Below the pieces are notes generated by a model. It saw only the letters and a list, made by a program, of their open reading frames with translations, made no database searches and was not told the DNA's origin. Made by a program: the position numbers and the translations under genes. A stretch of 64,000 nt of DNA. It comes from Terana coerulea. Its lineage: Eukaryota > Basidiomycota > Agaricomycetes > Polyporales > Phanerochaetaceae. Location: assembly GCA_024811115.1 (NCBI GenBank), contig JAKOGH010000142.1, positions 124,001 to 188,000 on the forward strand, written 5' to 3'. Shown here piece by piece: positions 39,677 to 52,400 of this stretch (position 1 is its first letter; each line of letters starts with the position of its first letter).

Positions 39677-40770
39677 ATGTCCTCCTCCAAGCGTGGCAGA
39701 AAGCGAAACGACAACCTCCCGCCGAACCGTGCCAGAGACGTACAGAGAGCCTTCAGAGCACGCCGTGCCGCGCACCTGGAGGTAAGCACTCTTCCGGGCC
39801 CCGGGCCCCTGCCATCAGCAGCGCTCATGGGTGCTCTCCGTCCGCTCTCCAGGCCCTCGAGAACCGCGTCACCGAGCTGGAGGAGGAGAACAACACACTC
39901 CGCGCCGCGCTGAACCTCCCGCCCGCCTGCCGGCCAGCACTGGGCAAGGGGCCCACGGGCAAGGACAAGCCGAAGCCATACAGCCCGCGCTCATCAGCGG
40001 CGGGCGGATACAGCGCCGAGGGCTCGCCGGGTGCGTCCGCCATGGCCTCCGCCGCGGGCCTCCCGCCGCTCACCGCGCTCCCGCTGCCCTCCTCGAGCCG
40101 CAACGAGTCCCCGTCCTCGACGTCTACGCGGACGCACTCCATGTCGCCGTCCTCGATCGCGGCAGCGCTCGCCGCACCGCCGCACTCGGTGCTGCCGCCG
40201 GGCGAGGCGGGTTCGTGGGAGGATCCCCTCTTCGGCGGGCGGGAGCGCACCGAGCTCCAGCCGTCGCCGATCGCGACGAGCTACCCGCACACGCCGCTGT
40301 CCGCGACGGCCTCGCAGTCGCCGTACTCGTTCCCGACGTCCGCCGGCGCGGGCCCGTCGCGCGCGCCGATGCAGTACGGCCTGTCGCTCCAAAACTACAC
40401 GCACGCGTCGGACGAGGACCTGTACGGCCGGCGGTTCTCGTACGGCCAGCCCGCCTTCTCCGGGCACGAAGGCTCGCAGGGCCCGCTGCACGCACAATCA
40501 CCGACGAGCGCGGCAAGCGTACCCCCGCAGCGCGGGAACGCCAGCATACAGCCGCCGGTCCACTACGCCCACAAACGGTCCATCACCGAGCCGCAGACGT
40601 TGCGCAACCTCCTGCTCAACCAGCAGGTCGGCTCGATGGCGCACCTGTCGCAGCAGCAGTCGCCGGGGCGGGCCTCGCCGGCGAGCATGACAGATGGGAT
40701 TGGGCACCTGCGCGCGGCAGAGTTTGATATGGACCCTAGAGGCGGCCGGATGTCCTCCCTCCCTTCGTAA
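39677..40770 (+). CDS. bZIP transcription factor (Yap/Pap1-like basic region)
   Basis: This is a DNA-binding regulator. It starts MSSSKRGRKRNDNLPPNRA. The basic region NRARDVQRAFRARRAAHL carries the fungal Yap-type QRAFRAR signature. A leucine zipper follows, ALENRVTELEEENNTLRAAL, with heptad leucines and valine. One intron (39783-39852) splits the domain after AAHLE. The remaining 270 residues are rich in Ser, Pro, Ala and Gln with no clear second domain. I see no paired cysteine-rich domain of the redox-sensing Yap1/Pap1 kind, so a role in oxidative stress is not supported by sequence. Codon use is very GC-rich, giving long antisense frames. Confidence 0.88.
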
Positions 40771-41754
40771 CCTCTCGATCTGTGCGCCGTATAGTATTTT
40801 ACTTCTTCTTCTCTTGAGGACACTCTCCTTCCTTGCTCTCGCCGTCTCCGTCGTCGTACACGAACCCAATCTGTATCGCTACCACAAGTTGATAAAGCGC
40901 TCGTCGCGGCGCACGCTGCACTCATCAGTCTCCGCATCAGCATCTATCCTACACACCTGTACCAACCACCCTAGCATCTGACTTATTCGAGTATTTGGGC
41001 AATCGTATCTGCTGTCGTCCGCGCTGCTGCTTTCGGCACGTATGCAATCAGGCTTCTCGGAACCTCTCCGGGCATCTTACGTGCAGCTACGCGTCTCTTC
41101 GACGCCGTGCGCGCAGAAGCACAGAGTCAATCACGTTCCCACCCACTTGTACTTAGCGCGCAGGCGTGCGGGGTCAGGCACACGCCCGCGGAGGGGCCCG
41201 CCACGCACGGCGTTTGCCAGAACGCATGCCCATGGCGACGGACGACGGACGACGGGCGACGGGGCGACGGGCCATCGTCGGCGACGCACGCGCGGGGTGT
41301 GAGCACAGGTGTATATTGGCAGCATCGCCGCCCCGGCGGGCGCGGGGGCACGGCTGATGCAGGGGCGTGACAGCGGCAGTGTCTGTAACTAGGGGACAGG
41401 CTCGTGCAACTACCAAGAAATGAAAGCCAACGTGGCGAGCCGCTTGTCCGTGCGCGCGCGTAGGCGGCCGCGGCTGGGCCCAGGAGGCAAGCGGGGGCCT
41501 GCCCCCTGTGCCCGCCGCAGTGCGCTGATCGCGCCGGGCAGCAGTTAAATATGCGCGTCCCTGGGCGGGGCGCCGCAGAGGCGAGCGGGAGGCGTCAGAC
41601 GGGGCAGGGGACCTGTGTCTGTGTGTGTGACAATGCGCGGCGGCGCGGGATCAGAGCCAATATGTCGCCCTAGCAGCGGCAGGACGCACCCACGGGAAGG
41701 AGCGCGACCTCGTGCGCGGTATAATACAGGGGGGGCCGGCGGCCAATGGGGGCC
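40771..41754. other. Intergenic, 1 kb, GC-rich, no gene seen
   Basis: The stretch separates the bZIP stop from the UNG stop. It is GC-rich around 41160-41620, with several overlapping frames that have no content. A short TG repeat lies near 41613-41630. Confidence 0.5.
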
Positions 41755-43375
41755 TCAGAGGGTGCACCAGTCCACGCAGCCGCCTGGGCCGTACTTGGCC
41801 TCGAGCCACTCGTTCGCCTTCTTGAAGTGCCCGTTGCCCAAGAAGCCCCTGCTCGCGCTCAAGGGAGAAGGATGCTGCACAACCGAGCCATTGTATGAGT
41901 CGGGGTCTGTTCCGCGCATCACGCAGGCGCGAGAGATCACAGGACGCTTACGGCACTCGTCAGGATGAGGTGTTTCTTCTGCAGCAGGCGGCGGCGGGTC
42001 AGTACAACACATGCCGCACACGGCGGGGGCGACGGACCTTGTCGAGCTTGGCGACGCGCTTCGCGGCCCACGCGCCCCAGGCGAGGAAGACGATGCCGCG
42101 TCCGCGCCCGGCGAGGCCCGACCCGTGCGCGGCGAGGTTCGCGCCGCCGTAGCGGTCGACGACGTCGACGACGCGGTCCGTGAAATCCTCCCAGCCCTTG
42201 CCCGAGTGCGCGCCGGCCTGGCCGGCCTTGACCGTCAGCGCCGTGTTCAGCAGCAGCACGCCGTTCTGCGCCCAGGCGGTCAGGTTCCTGCACGGCGGGC
42301 CCCGCGGCGGGCGCGGCGAGAACGAGCGAGCGAGCGATAACGATCTGTCAGATGCTTGCCGCCACACGCATGATGTCAAGCAGGGTGGGGGTTGCACTTA
42401 CCCGTGCTTGGGGGCCTCGAACTCCGGGTACTCCTGCTTGATTTCAGCGTAGATCTGTCAACCGGGCAGTCAGGCACGTTGCACGGCTGGGAGCGGCGTG
42501 CCGAGACGTACATTGCGCAGGGACGGCGGCACTGGGACGCCCTGCGGGACTGAGAAACATAGGCCTGAAGAAAGACGAGATGGTGAGATGCGTCCCGCCG
42601 GGAATGAAGCCGGCCGCACCGTGAGCTTGATTGGGGCCATGGTAGGGGTCCTGTCCTATAATGACCACCTTGACGCGTCCTAGCGGCGTCAGGTTCGACC
42701 ACGAATAGATATTCGCAGCTTCATTTTGGTTAGGCGATTTCTAAACGGACATGAGGACCTGGGCGGGCTTACGGGAGGGGTACACCTTGAGGTTCTTGGC
42801 CGAGTCTTCTGGGCCCTTCACGCCTTGCTCCCAGAGAAATTTCTTGAGCTTAATAAAGTAGGGTTTTCGGATCTCATCCTTTAGGACCTTGAGCCTACGG
42901 ACGAGTCAGTATGCACTTATGTGGCACCTTGGTCCCCACACCAGGCCGGGCCACGCACCAAACTTTGCCCATGGTCTCGCACTCGAGGGCCAGGGAGGCG
43001 CTTTTCGTCATCGGACAAGGAGGCAGTATACTCGGAGATGGAAAACGGGATCGAGTTCAACGTCTTCGGGGCGACAGAACTTCCGCTGGACGCCACCGAC
43101 GTGGCGGACCCTGTCTTCTCGAGCCTCACTTTCTTCGCCGTGGGCGGCGCACCGCCCGAGCCCGACGAGCCCGAGAACATGTCCATTAGCGTTCTCTGCC
43201 TCTTTGCCCCGACCTTGGACTCGTCTGCCTGGTTTGACACGTCCTTCTTGCCCGTTGCGGTCGCGGTCGCGCCCGAGGCAGTTTTGGTGTCCTTGTTGGT
43301 GTCCGGCTCGGTTGCCTGGGAGCTGGGGGGCCCCTCGAGGTCCTCGAGGTAGACGACGCGTGCAGGGTCTGTCAT
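41755..43375 (-). CDS. UNG1: Uracil-DNA glycosylase, family 1
   Basis: This repair enzyme removes uracil from DNA in nucleus and mitochondria. It starts [15 protein letters not shown] at 43375. An N-terminal part contains [17 protein letters not shown], which resembles a PCNA-binding PIP box (QRTLMDMF, the usual aromatic pair reduced to one Phe). The catalytic domain has [20 protein letters not shown] with the catalytic Asp, [59 protein letters not shown] and [19 protein letters not shown]. It ends [11 protein letters not shown]. Six or so introns. The internal frame is intact and all catalytic motifs are present. Confidence 0.94.
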
Positions 43376-44028
43376 CGTCGCAGGGCTGCGAGGAATAAGC
43401 GAGAAGGCGGAGGCGGACGTGGGAGGAGAGAGGCGAGGACGGTAAATGGGGGTTGAAATACGCGCGCCAACGCGTGGAACGCGCTCCTTGCCATTCTGGG
43501 CAAAGCCGAGCGCCACGTGGCCTGGGGTGGCCTGAGTCGCAGGCGCACTTCGCCAGGCTAGAAGCCCTGCTCGGGGCGGTCACGGTTGGTGTCGTATTTG
43601 ACCTGTGGTGCTGGCGTGCTTTGGCCCCCGTCCTGATTGCGCGCTGCTGCGTTCCCCACTTCTCCAGGCCTGCTGCCGCCCGACCGACGCCCACTGACGT
43701 CCACTGCATTACCTTGTGGGCGCCTGTTAGCGGCCGCGCAACTCCGGCGCCTAGCCGCCCGTCCCCAGCCCGCTCGGCGCCACGAAGGCTCGACGGAGCT
43801 TTGTTCGCCGCCGCCATTCCCTCGCTATCCGCCCCCGCCTCCGCGACGACCCGGACACGACGCGCAGGCTGCTGGAAACCAGGGCACACGACCTGTAAGC
43901 TCTAGGTTCACGCTTCGTGGCAACCGGGGTTGACGTGCGCACGCCAAGGATTACACGGAACTAGTAACCACGTCCATCCGCCACCCTGCCGCGCGCTCAT
44001 TCCTCTCCCTCTCCTCCCGCGTCCAGAC
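43376..44028. other. Divergent promoter region of UNG1 and SEC59
   Basis: GC-rich with long frames on both strands but no motifs. It probably also holds the leader and possibly the unresolved first exon of SEC59. Confidence 0.45.
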
Positions 44029-47000
44029 ATGCAGGACGTGCGGACCCTGCCCATCGTCCTCCACGCCCAGCCCGTCGCAGGCCGGGATCGAGCTCGTTGA
44101 TACCCAAGCCGGAGGTGCAGCAGGGTTGGAGCACGAGTTACCAGGCAGGGCCCTCGGGGTGCGTCGTCGATCCCATTCTTCTGCAGCCTCACGTCTTAAG
44201 CTTAAACGCTTTTTCTTACTCTAGGTCAGAGTCGGATACCATTAGTAGCGAGGACGACGACACGGACGAAGAGCGACGGGCTGTGCGCGGAAGAACAGAG
44301 GCTCAGCACGCCCTGGACAACCCAGGTTCGAAGCGCATCCTCCGCGCGAACGGGGCCCCAGCGACAACGGCCAGCAGGCCGCACCACAAGCCACGCCACG
44401 ACTCCTCGCCCTCCCACTCCGCGGGCTCTCGGCGCGGCAGCCCCACCAGACCCGCCGAACGTGTGCCCTTCACACGCTCGCGCTCGCCGGCCCTGCACAT
44501 GCTGGGCAATGGCTTTGCGCTCCCGGGCAGGCCAGGCTCCCCGGCCTTGGGCGGACGCGGCAGGCAGTCGCTTCCCGCGCGCGCACGCGCTCTTCTCCCC
44601 GGCACCGTCACCGTCACCTTTCCTATACCCTTCTCAAAAGCACGGTGGATGGTGTCTGTGGACATCCGGCAGGGCGCAGAGAACCTCTTGCTATTATGCT
44701 CGCTGGGCTACTGCGCGGAGAAGATTAGAGTTATGGCCGCGGAGCCTTTGTCTCCGGACATGTGGATTTCTATAGGTGAGCATTTCCTGCCTCTCTGGGT
44801 GTTCTCGGGAGGAGGGGGTCCCTCCGAGTAAGGTCTTGGCCGGCATGTCTTCATAAGCGCCAGAAACCATTCAACAGAATGCTTGCATGGAGGTGAATAG
44901 TGTTGCCGGGAGGTGGAGGTACCTCCGTCACCTCCAGTGGCACGTGACGCCGTGCTGTGCTCCAGCAGCAACAGCAGCGATGGAGGTGACCCCGGAGGTG
45001 GAGCATCCACCACCTCGAGGTATAGCGAGGTGAGCGAACTCCGACACCTCGAGTTACCTCCACCTCCACCTTCCGGCAACACTAGAGGTGAAGGAGGCGC
45101 GCCCATCTCATTGGGATTTGGTGTGGTTCTGAGCACGATTCTGCTCGCGCTGTGAAGAGGGTTCTGAGAACTGCGGGACCGGGAAGCGCCTCTGAAGGGC
45201 ATACTTTCACTCGAGAATCGCGCCGGAGTTGCAGGGTGGGACGCCGAAACGCGGTCGAAACCCTGTGCAGAATCACACTCAGGATACTACCGGAGACCCG
45301 GTGGAGCCACAAATGCTGAACATCATTGATGACCAGCTGGAGCGTGCTTCACACGCCAGGACCTGGAGGTGACGGTCGCATTGAGGTGCCTCCGACGTAA
45401 GGCGCTTGGCACGAAAGGTCACCTTACCTCGGTGGTACCTCTACCTCCTTACAACACCACCTCTTTGTTTCGTTGTAAAGCCTTCGCTGATGAGTTCACA
45501 GAGTTATTTCTGTTGATTGTTGCGTCAACTCTTTACTACAGCATCACCCGCCTCGCGTGGTCAAAAGTCATCTCACCAAGCCCACCCGATACCACCGCCG
45601 CGCCTACACGACCTGCATCACCGCGCACCCTAGAAACGAGGCGTGGGACGCCAGTGGTCACCGCTAGTCTAAACAAGAAAGAGGAGCGGGGCTTCCTCTG
45701 GATGACGGTTCCCAAGAACTACAGGTGTGCGCGGCGGTGCTTCCGTTGTTTCACTTACGTGAAGGGCTGACGGAAGCTGCGCAGGGACTCAGCGGACGAC
45801 GGCATCCTCACGGGGCTTCTCGGTGGCTCGTTTGTCGCCTCTGCGCTGTTGTACATCACCATGCGGTCTGTCAGGGACCCATCATCACCCCTGCTGCCCT
45901 CCGACTGGTGGATAGAGCCACCGCAGGTCCTGGCGGGCGCGCTCCCGGCGCTGGATGCCGCCCACGCCCTGCTCGAGTCTCGCCGGAATCTGGTCAGCCT
46001 GTCGACGTTCTGCGCGACCATCCTGATCGTGCACGTCTGCGCCTCGCGCGTCACGGAGGCGCGCCACCGGCGCAAGGTGCAGGTGCCCGCGGGCGAGCTG
46101 CACCACGTCCCGCGCAAGGAGAGCCGTCGGACGTACCTCTACGTGCTCTTCGCCGTGTCCGTCACGCTCTGGATCCTGTGCGTCAAGATTGTGTTGGCAG
46201 AAGGGAAGCTTGGGATCTGGCAGAGTGGGTCACGTTCCTCCGCACTGTGGGGTCGGAGATCTGATCGGTCTTTGCAGGCATGAGCAACATGGAGGTCGTC
46301 GCCGCCTCGCTGTTCTATCAATTCACGATGTACAGCGCCGTGCGTCTCGCCCATCATGGGTTTACGCTTGGCGAGCTGGGGTTGGTCTCCTTCGGCGCAA
46401 CGTCTCTGTTCATGGAAATGATGAATCTGACGCACTCCCGGGTACGTCGGCGGCTGCCTGCCTTCCCGCTGCTTCTCCCAGCTCACACGCGTCGTCGCAA
46501 CATAGATCTGGCCCTCCGTAACCCCTTTCATCAAGACCTATCGCCTGCCGACGCCCTTGCTCATATACCAGCTCGCGCTTATCCCCGGCTCGCTGCTCAC
46601 GGGCTTTCTGCTTTCGCCCCTGCTCTACCTTTCTCGGCACATTGCACGGCGCCCCGTCCGACGGCTACGCTTTCCAGAGGAGAAGCACAAGCACCGGCGC
46701 CTGCTCGCCCTGGGCTTCTACGCGGGCACGGTGCTCATTGTGGGCGGCCTTATCGGCCTCTGGACACGCTGGTGCCTCGGGAACCGCGACCCGTGGCTCT
46801 GGGCCGTCTTGTGGCTCGTCGAGGGCAAGCGCAAGTGGACGCGCCCCGCGCTGCTGGCGTACTGGGCCGCCCTCGGGAGCATCAGCGTCGCTGGATGGAA
46901 CAGGCAGCTCACGCGCAACCGGCGGTACCGTCACCACCGCCCGCTCGCCGGTGACGCCGCGGGCGTGCCCACCGCCTTCGACGCGAGCCGGCTCGGCGCC

Positions 47001-47949
47001 GCGCAGGCGGGGCAGCAGAGCGACCCGAGCGTCCCGCCGTCGCCGAGCGCGGAGACGGGCCCGTTCGGGCTCAGCTTCGCGAACCTGCCAAACCTGCCGA
47101 ACCTGCCCCAGCTCGCGAACGGCGCGAACGTGGCGACGGACTTGCTCGATGCGGCGGACAAGCACGTCCCGACGCTGACGCTGAACGCGCGGCCGCAAGT
47201 TCTTCCATGCCCTCGCCGTGGTCATGTTCGTGCCCGGCGTGGTGGTTGATGTGAGTCATCTCCGCAGAAAACAGTCGGCATATCGAGCTGATGCGTGCGT
47301 GGCCCAGCCTGCGTTCGCCCATCTGGCCTTCAGCGCGGCGTTCGCGCTGTTCACGTTCGCGGAATACGTCCGCTACTTTGCGCTGTATCCCTTCGGTGCG
47401 GCGGTGCACGTCTTCATGAACGAGTTCCTCGATCAGAAGGACAGCGGGACGGCCGTTCTCAGTCACTTTTACCTCCTCACTGGCTGCGCCAACTCGCTCT
47501 GGTTCGAGGGGCCCTCGCGGCTACTTCACTTCACCGGAATATTAACTTTGGGGGTCGGTGACGCTCTGGTGCGTGGAGGGGCTTCCTACGCGGAATCGGA
47601 CGAGGTTATCTGACAGTGCCACTCCGCAGGCATCCATCGTCGGAAAGCGACTCGGGCGCAACCGATGGTCTGCAAGCACGCCGAAGACGGTCGAAGGGAG
47701 CGCCGCATTCACCGTATCGATTGTGGCGTGTGCCTGGCTGTTGCGGCTCTGCGGTTTTGCGGAGGACTTCTCGGTGCGTTCCGCCGCGTTGAGCTCGTGT
47801 CCGCGGACTCCCGACTCATGTGCTCCTAGCTCGTGCGATACACCGCCGTGGCTGCGCTGGGGTCCGTGCTGGAGGCGTTCTCGGTGCAGAACGACAACCT
47901 GACGTTGCCCCTGTACATGTGGAGTATGTTGGCCTTTGTGGCCGCGTAG
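44029..47949 (+). CDS. SEC59: Dolichol kinase (SEC59 family)
   Basis: This multi-pass ER enzyme uses CTP to make dolichyl phosphate, the carrier for N-glycans and GPI anchors. The C-terminal CTP-transferase region is diagnostic: RKFFHALAVVMFVPGVVVD, GILTLGVGDALASIVGKRLG, NRWSASTPKTVEGSAAF and QNDNLTLPLYMWSMLAFVAA at the end. Upstream are many hydrophobic segments, such as GILTGLLGGSFVASALLYIT, YQLALIPGSLLTGFLL and LGFYAGTVLIVGGLIGLW. The N-terminal part is Ser/Arg-rich (SESDTISSEDDDTDEERR). The first exon is not settled. The ATG at 44029 runs into a stop at 44098 unless one base is lost or a small intron exists; the frame of the next exon has no ATG of its own upstream. An intron of about 705 nt (44776-45480) contains transposon copies. 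Confidence 0.85.
44798..45459. mobile_element. Older, degenerate hAT-type MITE, host of the nested one
   Basis: The left end reads GGTGTTCTCGGGAGGAGGGG at 44798 and the right end, inverted, GGTGTTGTAAGGAGGTAGAGG ending near 45458. Both resemble the ends of the younger element inside. Flanking 8-mers CCTCTCTG (44790-44797) and CCTCTTTG (45460-45467) agree at seven of eight bases, as expected for an aged 8-bp target duplication. There is no coding capacity. Together the two elements fill almost the whole SEC59 intron. Confidence 0.6.
44898..45084. mobile_element. hAT-type MITE, 187 bp, with perfect 8-bp target duplication
   Basis: The element starts TAGTGTTGCCGG and ends in the inverse, CCGGCAACACTA. 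The terminal inverted repeats continue for about 23 bases with one mismatch (GGGAGGTGGAGGT against GGAAGGTGGAGGT). It is flanked by GAGGTGAA at 44890-44897 and again at 45085-45092. The 8-bp duplication and TAG-type ends indicate the hAT superfamily. GGAGGT/ACCTCC repeats fill the subterminal parts, which are the usual transposase-binding regions. No transposase is encoded. It lies in a SEC59 intron and inside an older related element. Confidence 0.85.
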
Positions 47950-49409
47950 GCACACAAGGCACCATTTGGCCAAATCGATGCCCCCGCTCAGTGGATTTTT
48001 CTGTCGAATCTCGATCAGGGCGTTGTGAGAACGCACGGGCGCTTACCTCACCCTGACGGCGTCTTGCGCCGTAAAAGCTGCTCATGCAACGCGTATTGCA
48101 GAGTTACGGAGAACCGTGATGATCACGCATCTGCAATGCTTCCATATATTCCTCTGAGAACAGGAGGAGCGGAGATTATGTTTGTTTGTAGGGAAGAAGT
48201 GAGGAAACTGCCGTAGCGCAAGACATCAGCAACCTTGCAAGCCACAATTTGGCCATATCGCCCGCTCTTATAATCCAGGCCTTCCTTCAGTCAATATCGG
48301 GGAGCATTGTCAAACCCTATGTGCATACTTCATTTTAGTCGACACCAAGATTACGGGCTTTAGTGTCCTCGTCAGCGCATGCCACAGATATCCCTCAGCA
48401 CCAGCTTTGCCCCTGTCAGACTGACCTCTCACTTTTGCCACGTCTCTAAACCTATCATATCTTCCACTCCCTTCACCGCAGGCAAAACCAGAGTTCTGCC
48501 ACACGAAAAGTGCTCAAAACGTATTTGGAAGGTCTTCCGTCCAGGGCGACAACGCCCTGAAAGGTTCCATTATGGTGCGTCTAGAGTTGGTCCATGCCTG
48601 CAGCGCTTGGTCCAGTCCAGTTATCTCTCCTGAGCGGATTGACAGTATCGCCAGCTGTGCTGGTCGAGGCTTGGCGAGAGCAGACGACCGATCGTCGATG
48701 GCGACAATTCCCATTTTGGGAAGTGGGGCTTACAACTTTGAGGCGCTGCGGACTCGTGCGGAGTAGCAAATATTCCAAAGTCCGCCTGATGACCTCACAG
48801 GGCTAGCAGACGCCCATACTCTCATCTGGCTTGGCCAAGCGCGCCTGCGGTGGTCAGTGGAGGAGGAGCGAGTCCACAGAAATATTCTCTTCTTTCTGCC
48901 GCTTTTTTAAGATCCGTACCCCACTGAATGTTCAAGACGTACACGTACCCTACAGTAACGACGACCTACTCTCTGACGGCTCTCCGTCCTTGCTAGCTTG
49001 CTCTAATCTCGGCCAGGATCTGCTCGGATTCTTCGACATCCATCTCATCTCCACCATATCGCATTTTTATGGACCTCACAGCAAGCAGCAGGAACGCAGA
49101 TACCTTACAGCCAGACTCACGCACCGGGCAGCTCCGACGGGCTACCACCCGACCCGAGACCGACCGCGGTATCTGTCCCATCGCTCAAGGAGCTCTCCTT
49201 CTCGCTTGCGTCCACGGCACCACACATCGCCCTCTCGCCTGCGCCGCGGCTCCCTCCGCCGCAGAAATCGCAGCGGAGCAGCAAGCCACGAAGACCCTCG
49301 ACGGCCTCCTCCGCAGAGGAGAAAGTGGCCCTCCTGCCGTCTTCGTCCTTTGCAGATCCGCCCAGCACGCTGTCCCGCTCGGCCTCGCTGGAAGGGGGAG
49401 AGGTCGAGG
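47950..49409. other. Intergenic and unresolved 5' part of the histidine kinase gene
   Basis: From 47950 to about 49050 nothing is seen. From about 49130 to 49400 one plus-strand frame reads LKELSFSLASTAPHIALSPA and SSSFADPPSTLSRSASLEGG, which looks like the Ser/Pro-rich start of the kinase. It would join the annotated frame through a one-base shift at GGGGG (49394-49398). Confidence 0.4.
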
Positions 49410-52400
49410 ATGGGCTCAGAGTCGCCGCATTCGGAGATTTCGCTGCAGGAGATGAACAGAAGGGCACATGCGGCCGTGGCGAACTTGCGGGCGGAGGCGT
49501 CGAGGCTCTCGGGTGCAGGTGCGTAGGCACATTGGCTTTCTGTTTCGTCCTCTAATTGCACGTCAGTGAACATGTCGCCTTCTCCCTTTGACTCGTCTCC
49601 CACAGAGGAAGTGCTCGCCCAACATCTCCGCGAGCAGTCTGACCCTGGAGTCGACTACGACTGGGCGACTTTCATCAGTGCCTACGCTCTTGGGCGATGG
49701 AACCCTCTGAAGACCCCGCAAGCCCCTCGGTCCCAGTACCAGCCTCCTGTGCTGGGCTCGAGCACACGCCCAAACTCAGGCATGATGGATGCAGTGGACA
49801 GCTACGCGGACTCTCCAGTGCCGAGCTCACCAACCTCATCTTACGAGCAACATGACCCAGGCACTCATTCCCTGAATGAAGCCCGCAAGCAGACCTCAAA
49901 TATCAACCCGCTGACCAACTCAGCACCTCCCCAGTACCAACTCCCTTCCATCCTAACACCGTCATCCATGCCATCCCCTGTCCCCACCTTTCCAGAAGTG
50001 GGAATAGCAAACAGAAGAGCTACGATGCCACTAAATCTCAGCTTTACACATCGTGTGCGCAACTCTTTCGCGGACATGCGCTCTTCGGCCAACTATGGCG
50101 CTCCCGCAGACTCGCGACCATCCAGCTTGTCCGGTTCAGACATTACCACATCTGCTGCAACCATTCGCTTGGCAGCAGCCCGAGTCTCGGTCGCGCCCCT
50201 AGCACTGCCCTCGCCAGAACACGAACTAACAGACCCCTTCCGAGGCGCGACGGCGACGATACCAGGGTCCCATCCGTTAGACTCCCACCCGAACCACCAT
50301 TACGCTCTCCTGGTATCACGCGCAAGAGCAGGCTCAGCAGCTTCTGGCAGGGTACGCAGGACGTGGAGTCAAACAATAGACTGTCCACAATCGAGGCGAG
50401 CCCACCAGAGTGGACGGAAGAGCACTATTCCGTGAAACCCACCGCAAAAGTCGTCGTCATCCTTCCCGTTTATGACGCGGAACGTCCCTCCCGCCACGGC
50501 ACCCGTACGCCTGAACGAGGACAAGGAGGATGACGATTACTTTGGCACGATGGACGGCGCGAAGGCGCTGGAGGGCTTCGCGTCGAGTAGCGACGTCACC
50601 CCGCCGTCGCAGGCGGCCACGAGCGCGTCGCGCCCGGATCACGAGCCCTCCCGACACAACTCGGCGCCGCTGCTGGATTACGAGCCGACGACGGTGCCTG
50701 CGCTCCCAAGGCGGATCTGCTTGACGAGGCAGACCTCGGCGCCGCTGCCCACCCTCGCGATGTATGAAAAACGCCTCCGGACGGCGCGTCCTGCGTCGGA
50801 GAGCATGGCGCCCTCGCACGTCGGCCGTTCGGCGAAGGAGGAGCAGATGTTTTCCGAACTCGGTTACCTTGCGCCGCCGAACCCTCCCGATGAGCTGGAG
50901 CGACGACGAGCTATGTACAAGTAAGTTTAGGCCTACTTGGTTCACATATACCCGACTAAGTTTCCTATTATGTTAGGTTCAACATCTGGAATACGGGACA
51001 GGACATGAATTTTGACCGTATCGCGCATCTGGTGAAGCTGGTCTTTAGCACTCGCATGGTGGTCATAGCCCTTGTGGATGGTACCGAAGAGTAAGCCACG
51101 TGTCCTTGTCTATTGCCTTTTGGATCCTAAACAGGGTGTAGATTCTTCAAATCGGAATGTAGGTCATTTTCATACTAGGTTTGGTTATCTGTGTACTGAC
51201 AGTCTTTCATCAAGCTGGTATGGGTATGCACAGCATGCCCAGAACATCGTCCTTCAATTCCCACGCAATACTACAACGGTATGCCGAAATTACCTGACAT
51301 CGCAGTTCGTGTCCTGACTTGGCTTGACCAGCGATGACGAGCCCATGGTGATCTTGGACGCACAAGACGATTGGCGATTCGCTGGGAACGTAAGTCATCC
51401 CGTTGACCCTGTTGGCTGTTGTGTCTCGGTAGGCTGAACGTACGGCAGCCCCTCGTTGTCGGAGCTCCTCATATCCGCTTCTATGCCGGTTGCCCGTTAC
51501 GAACGCAAGACGGATTCAACATCGGAGTGTAAGTTTAGGAGTAGTTAGTCGGTTGCCCCAAGTCTGAAGGTTTGTCTAGCTTGGCAATCCTTGATGATAC
51601 ACCGCGAAGGGAATTCAGCCCTCGTCAGCGGCATACGCTGAAAGAGTTTGCCCAGATCACCATGCGAGAGTTAGAGCTTTGGCGGGACAAGGTGTGTCCG
51701 CTTCTCAGGCTGTGCAGGAATGTCGATCTTCATGATTTGCGTTAGATTCAATTGCGAATTCGTGATCGAATACAGACCTCAGTGGGTTTCTGACCTCGGT
51801 ACTTATGGTGGTCTTCTTACTGATAAGCTTCTGTCCAGATGGAGGAGTTCACAAGAGAATGTCTTGAGGTTGACAAAGACATCAACGGTGAACGTGCCGA
51901 GGGCCGGAGTCTGTTCGTGGGGACGTCAATGGAGCAGATCTACGAGCGGGCTGCGAAGCTCGTCAAGCGCACGCTGGACGTGGAGGGCGCCGTTGTCATG
52001 GACGTATCTCATGTAGACGTCCTTGAGACCGTTGTAGCTGAGAGCACTACTTCGATCAGCGTGCACAGCGACGACCCCCAAGTGGGGACAGTCAACCGTA
52101 GCCTCAACGCTGATGAGTACAGCAAGCTGCAAGACTTCTTTGCCAAGTCTCCCGACGGCAAGATCTGCGAAGGGATTCTCCCCGCCGGTCTCCGTCCCTT
52201 CATGCCGTCAAGAATACAGTATGCGCTAGGTAAGCTTATTTGACTTGGATGTCGTCTGTCAGGCTGCCGACCTCGGAACAAACAGCTGTCCCGATATTCA
52301 ACATTGATAAGCGTCCGTTCGCTATACTATGTGCATACAGCACCGGCGAGAGAACCACGCCCTTTGTGAGTTGATATTGTCCTTCCTCATTGTGTGCATG

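Noticed and set aside
39825..40727. Long alternative frames on both strands over the bZIP gene (up to 298 codons)
   Set aside because: They are composed of RR/PP/AA-rich runs without motifs. The bZIP frame contains the Yap basic region and zipper, so the others are shadows of GC-rich coding DNA.
41600..41635. Short TG-rich tract as a possible regulatory repeat
   Set aside because: It is under 20 bases of imperfect TG repeat in a GC-rich intergenic region, with no partner elsewhere in the window.
44840..45480. A separate gene or exon inside the SEC59 interval (for example the plus frame at 45369-45770)
   Set aside because: The first part of that frame is transposon sequence. Only from 45481 on (AFADEFTELFLLIVAS) does it continue the SEC59 protein after splicing.
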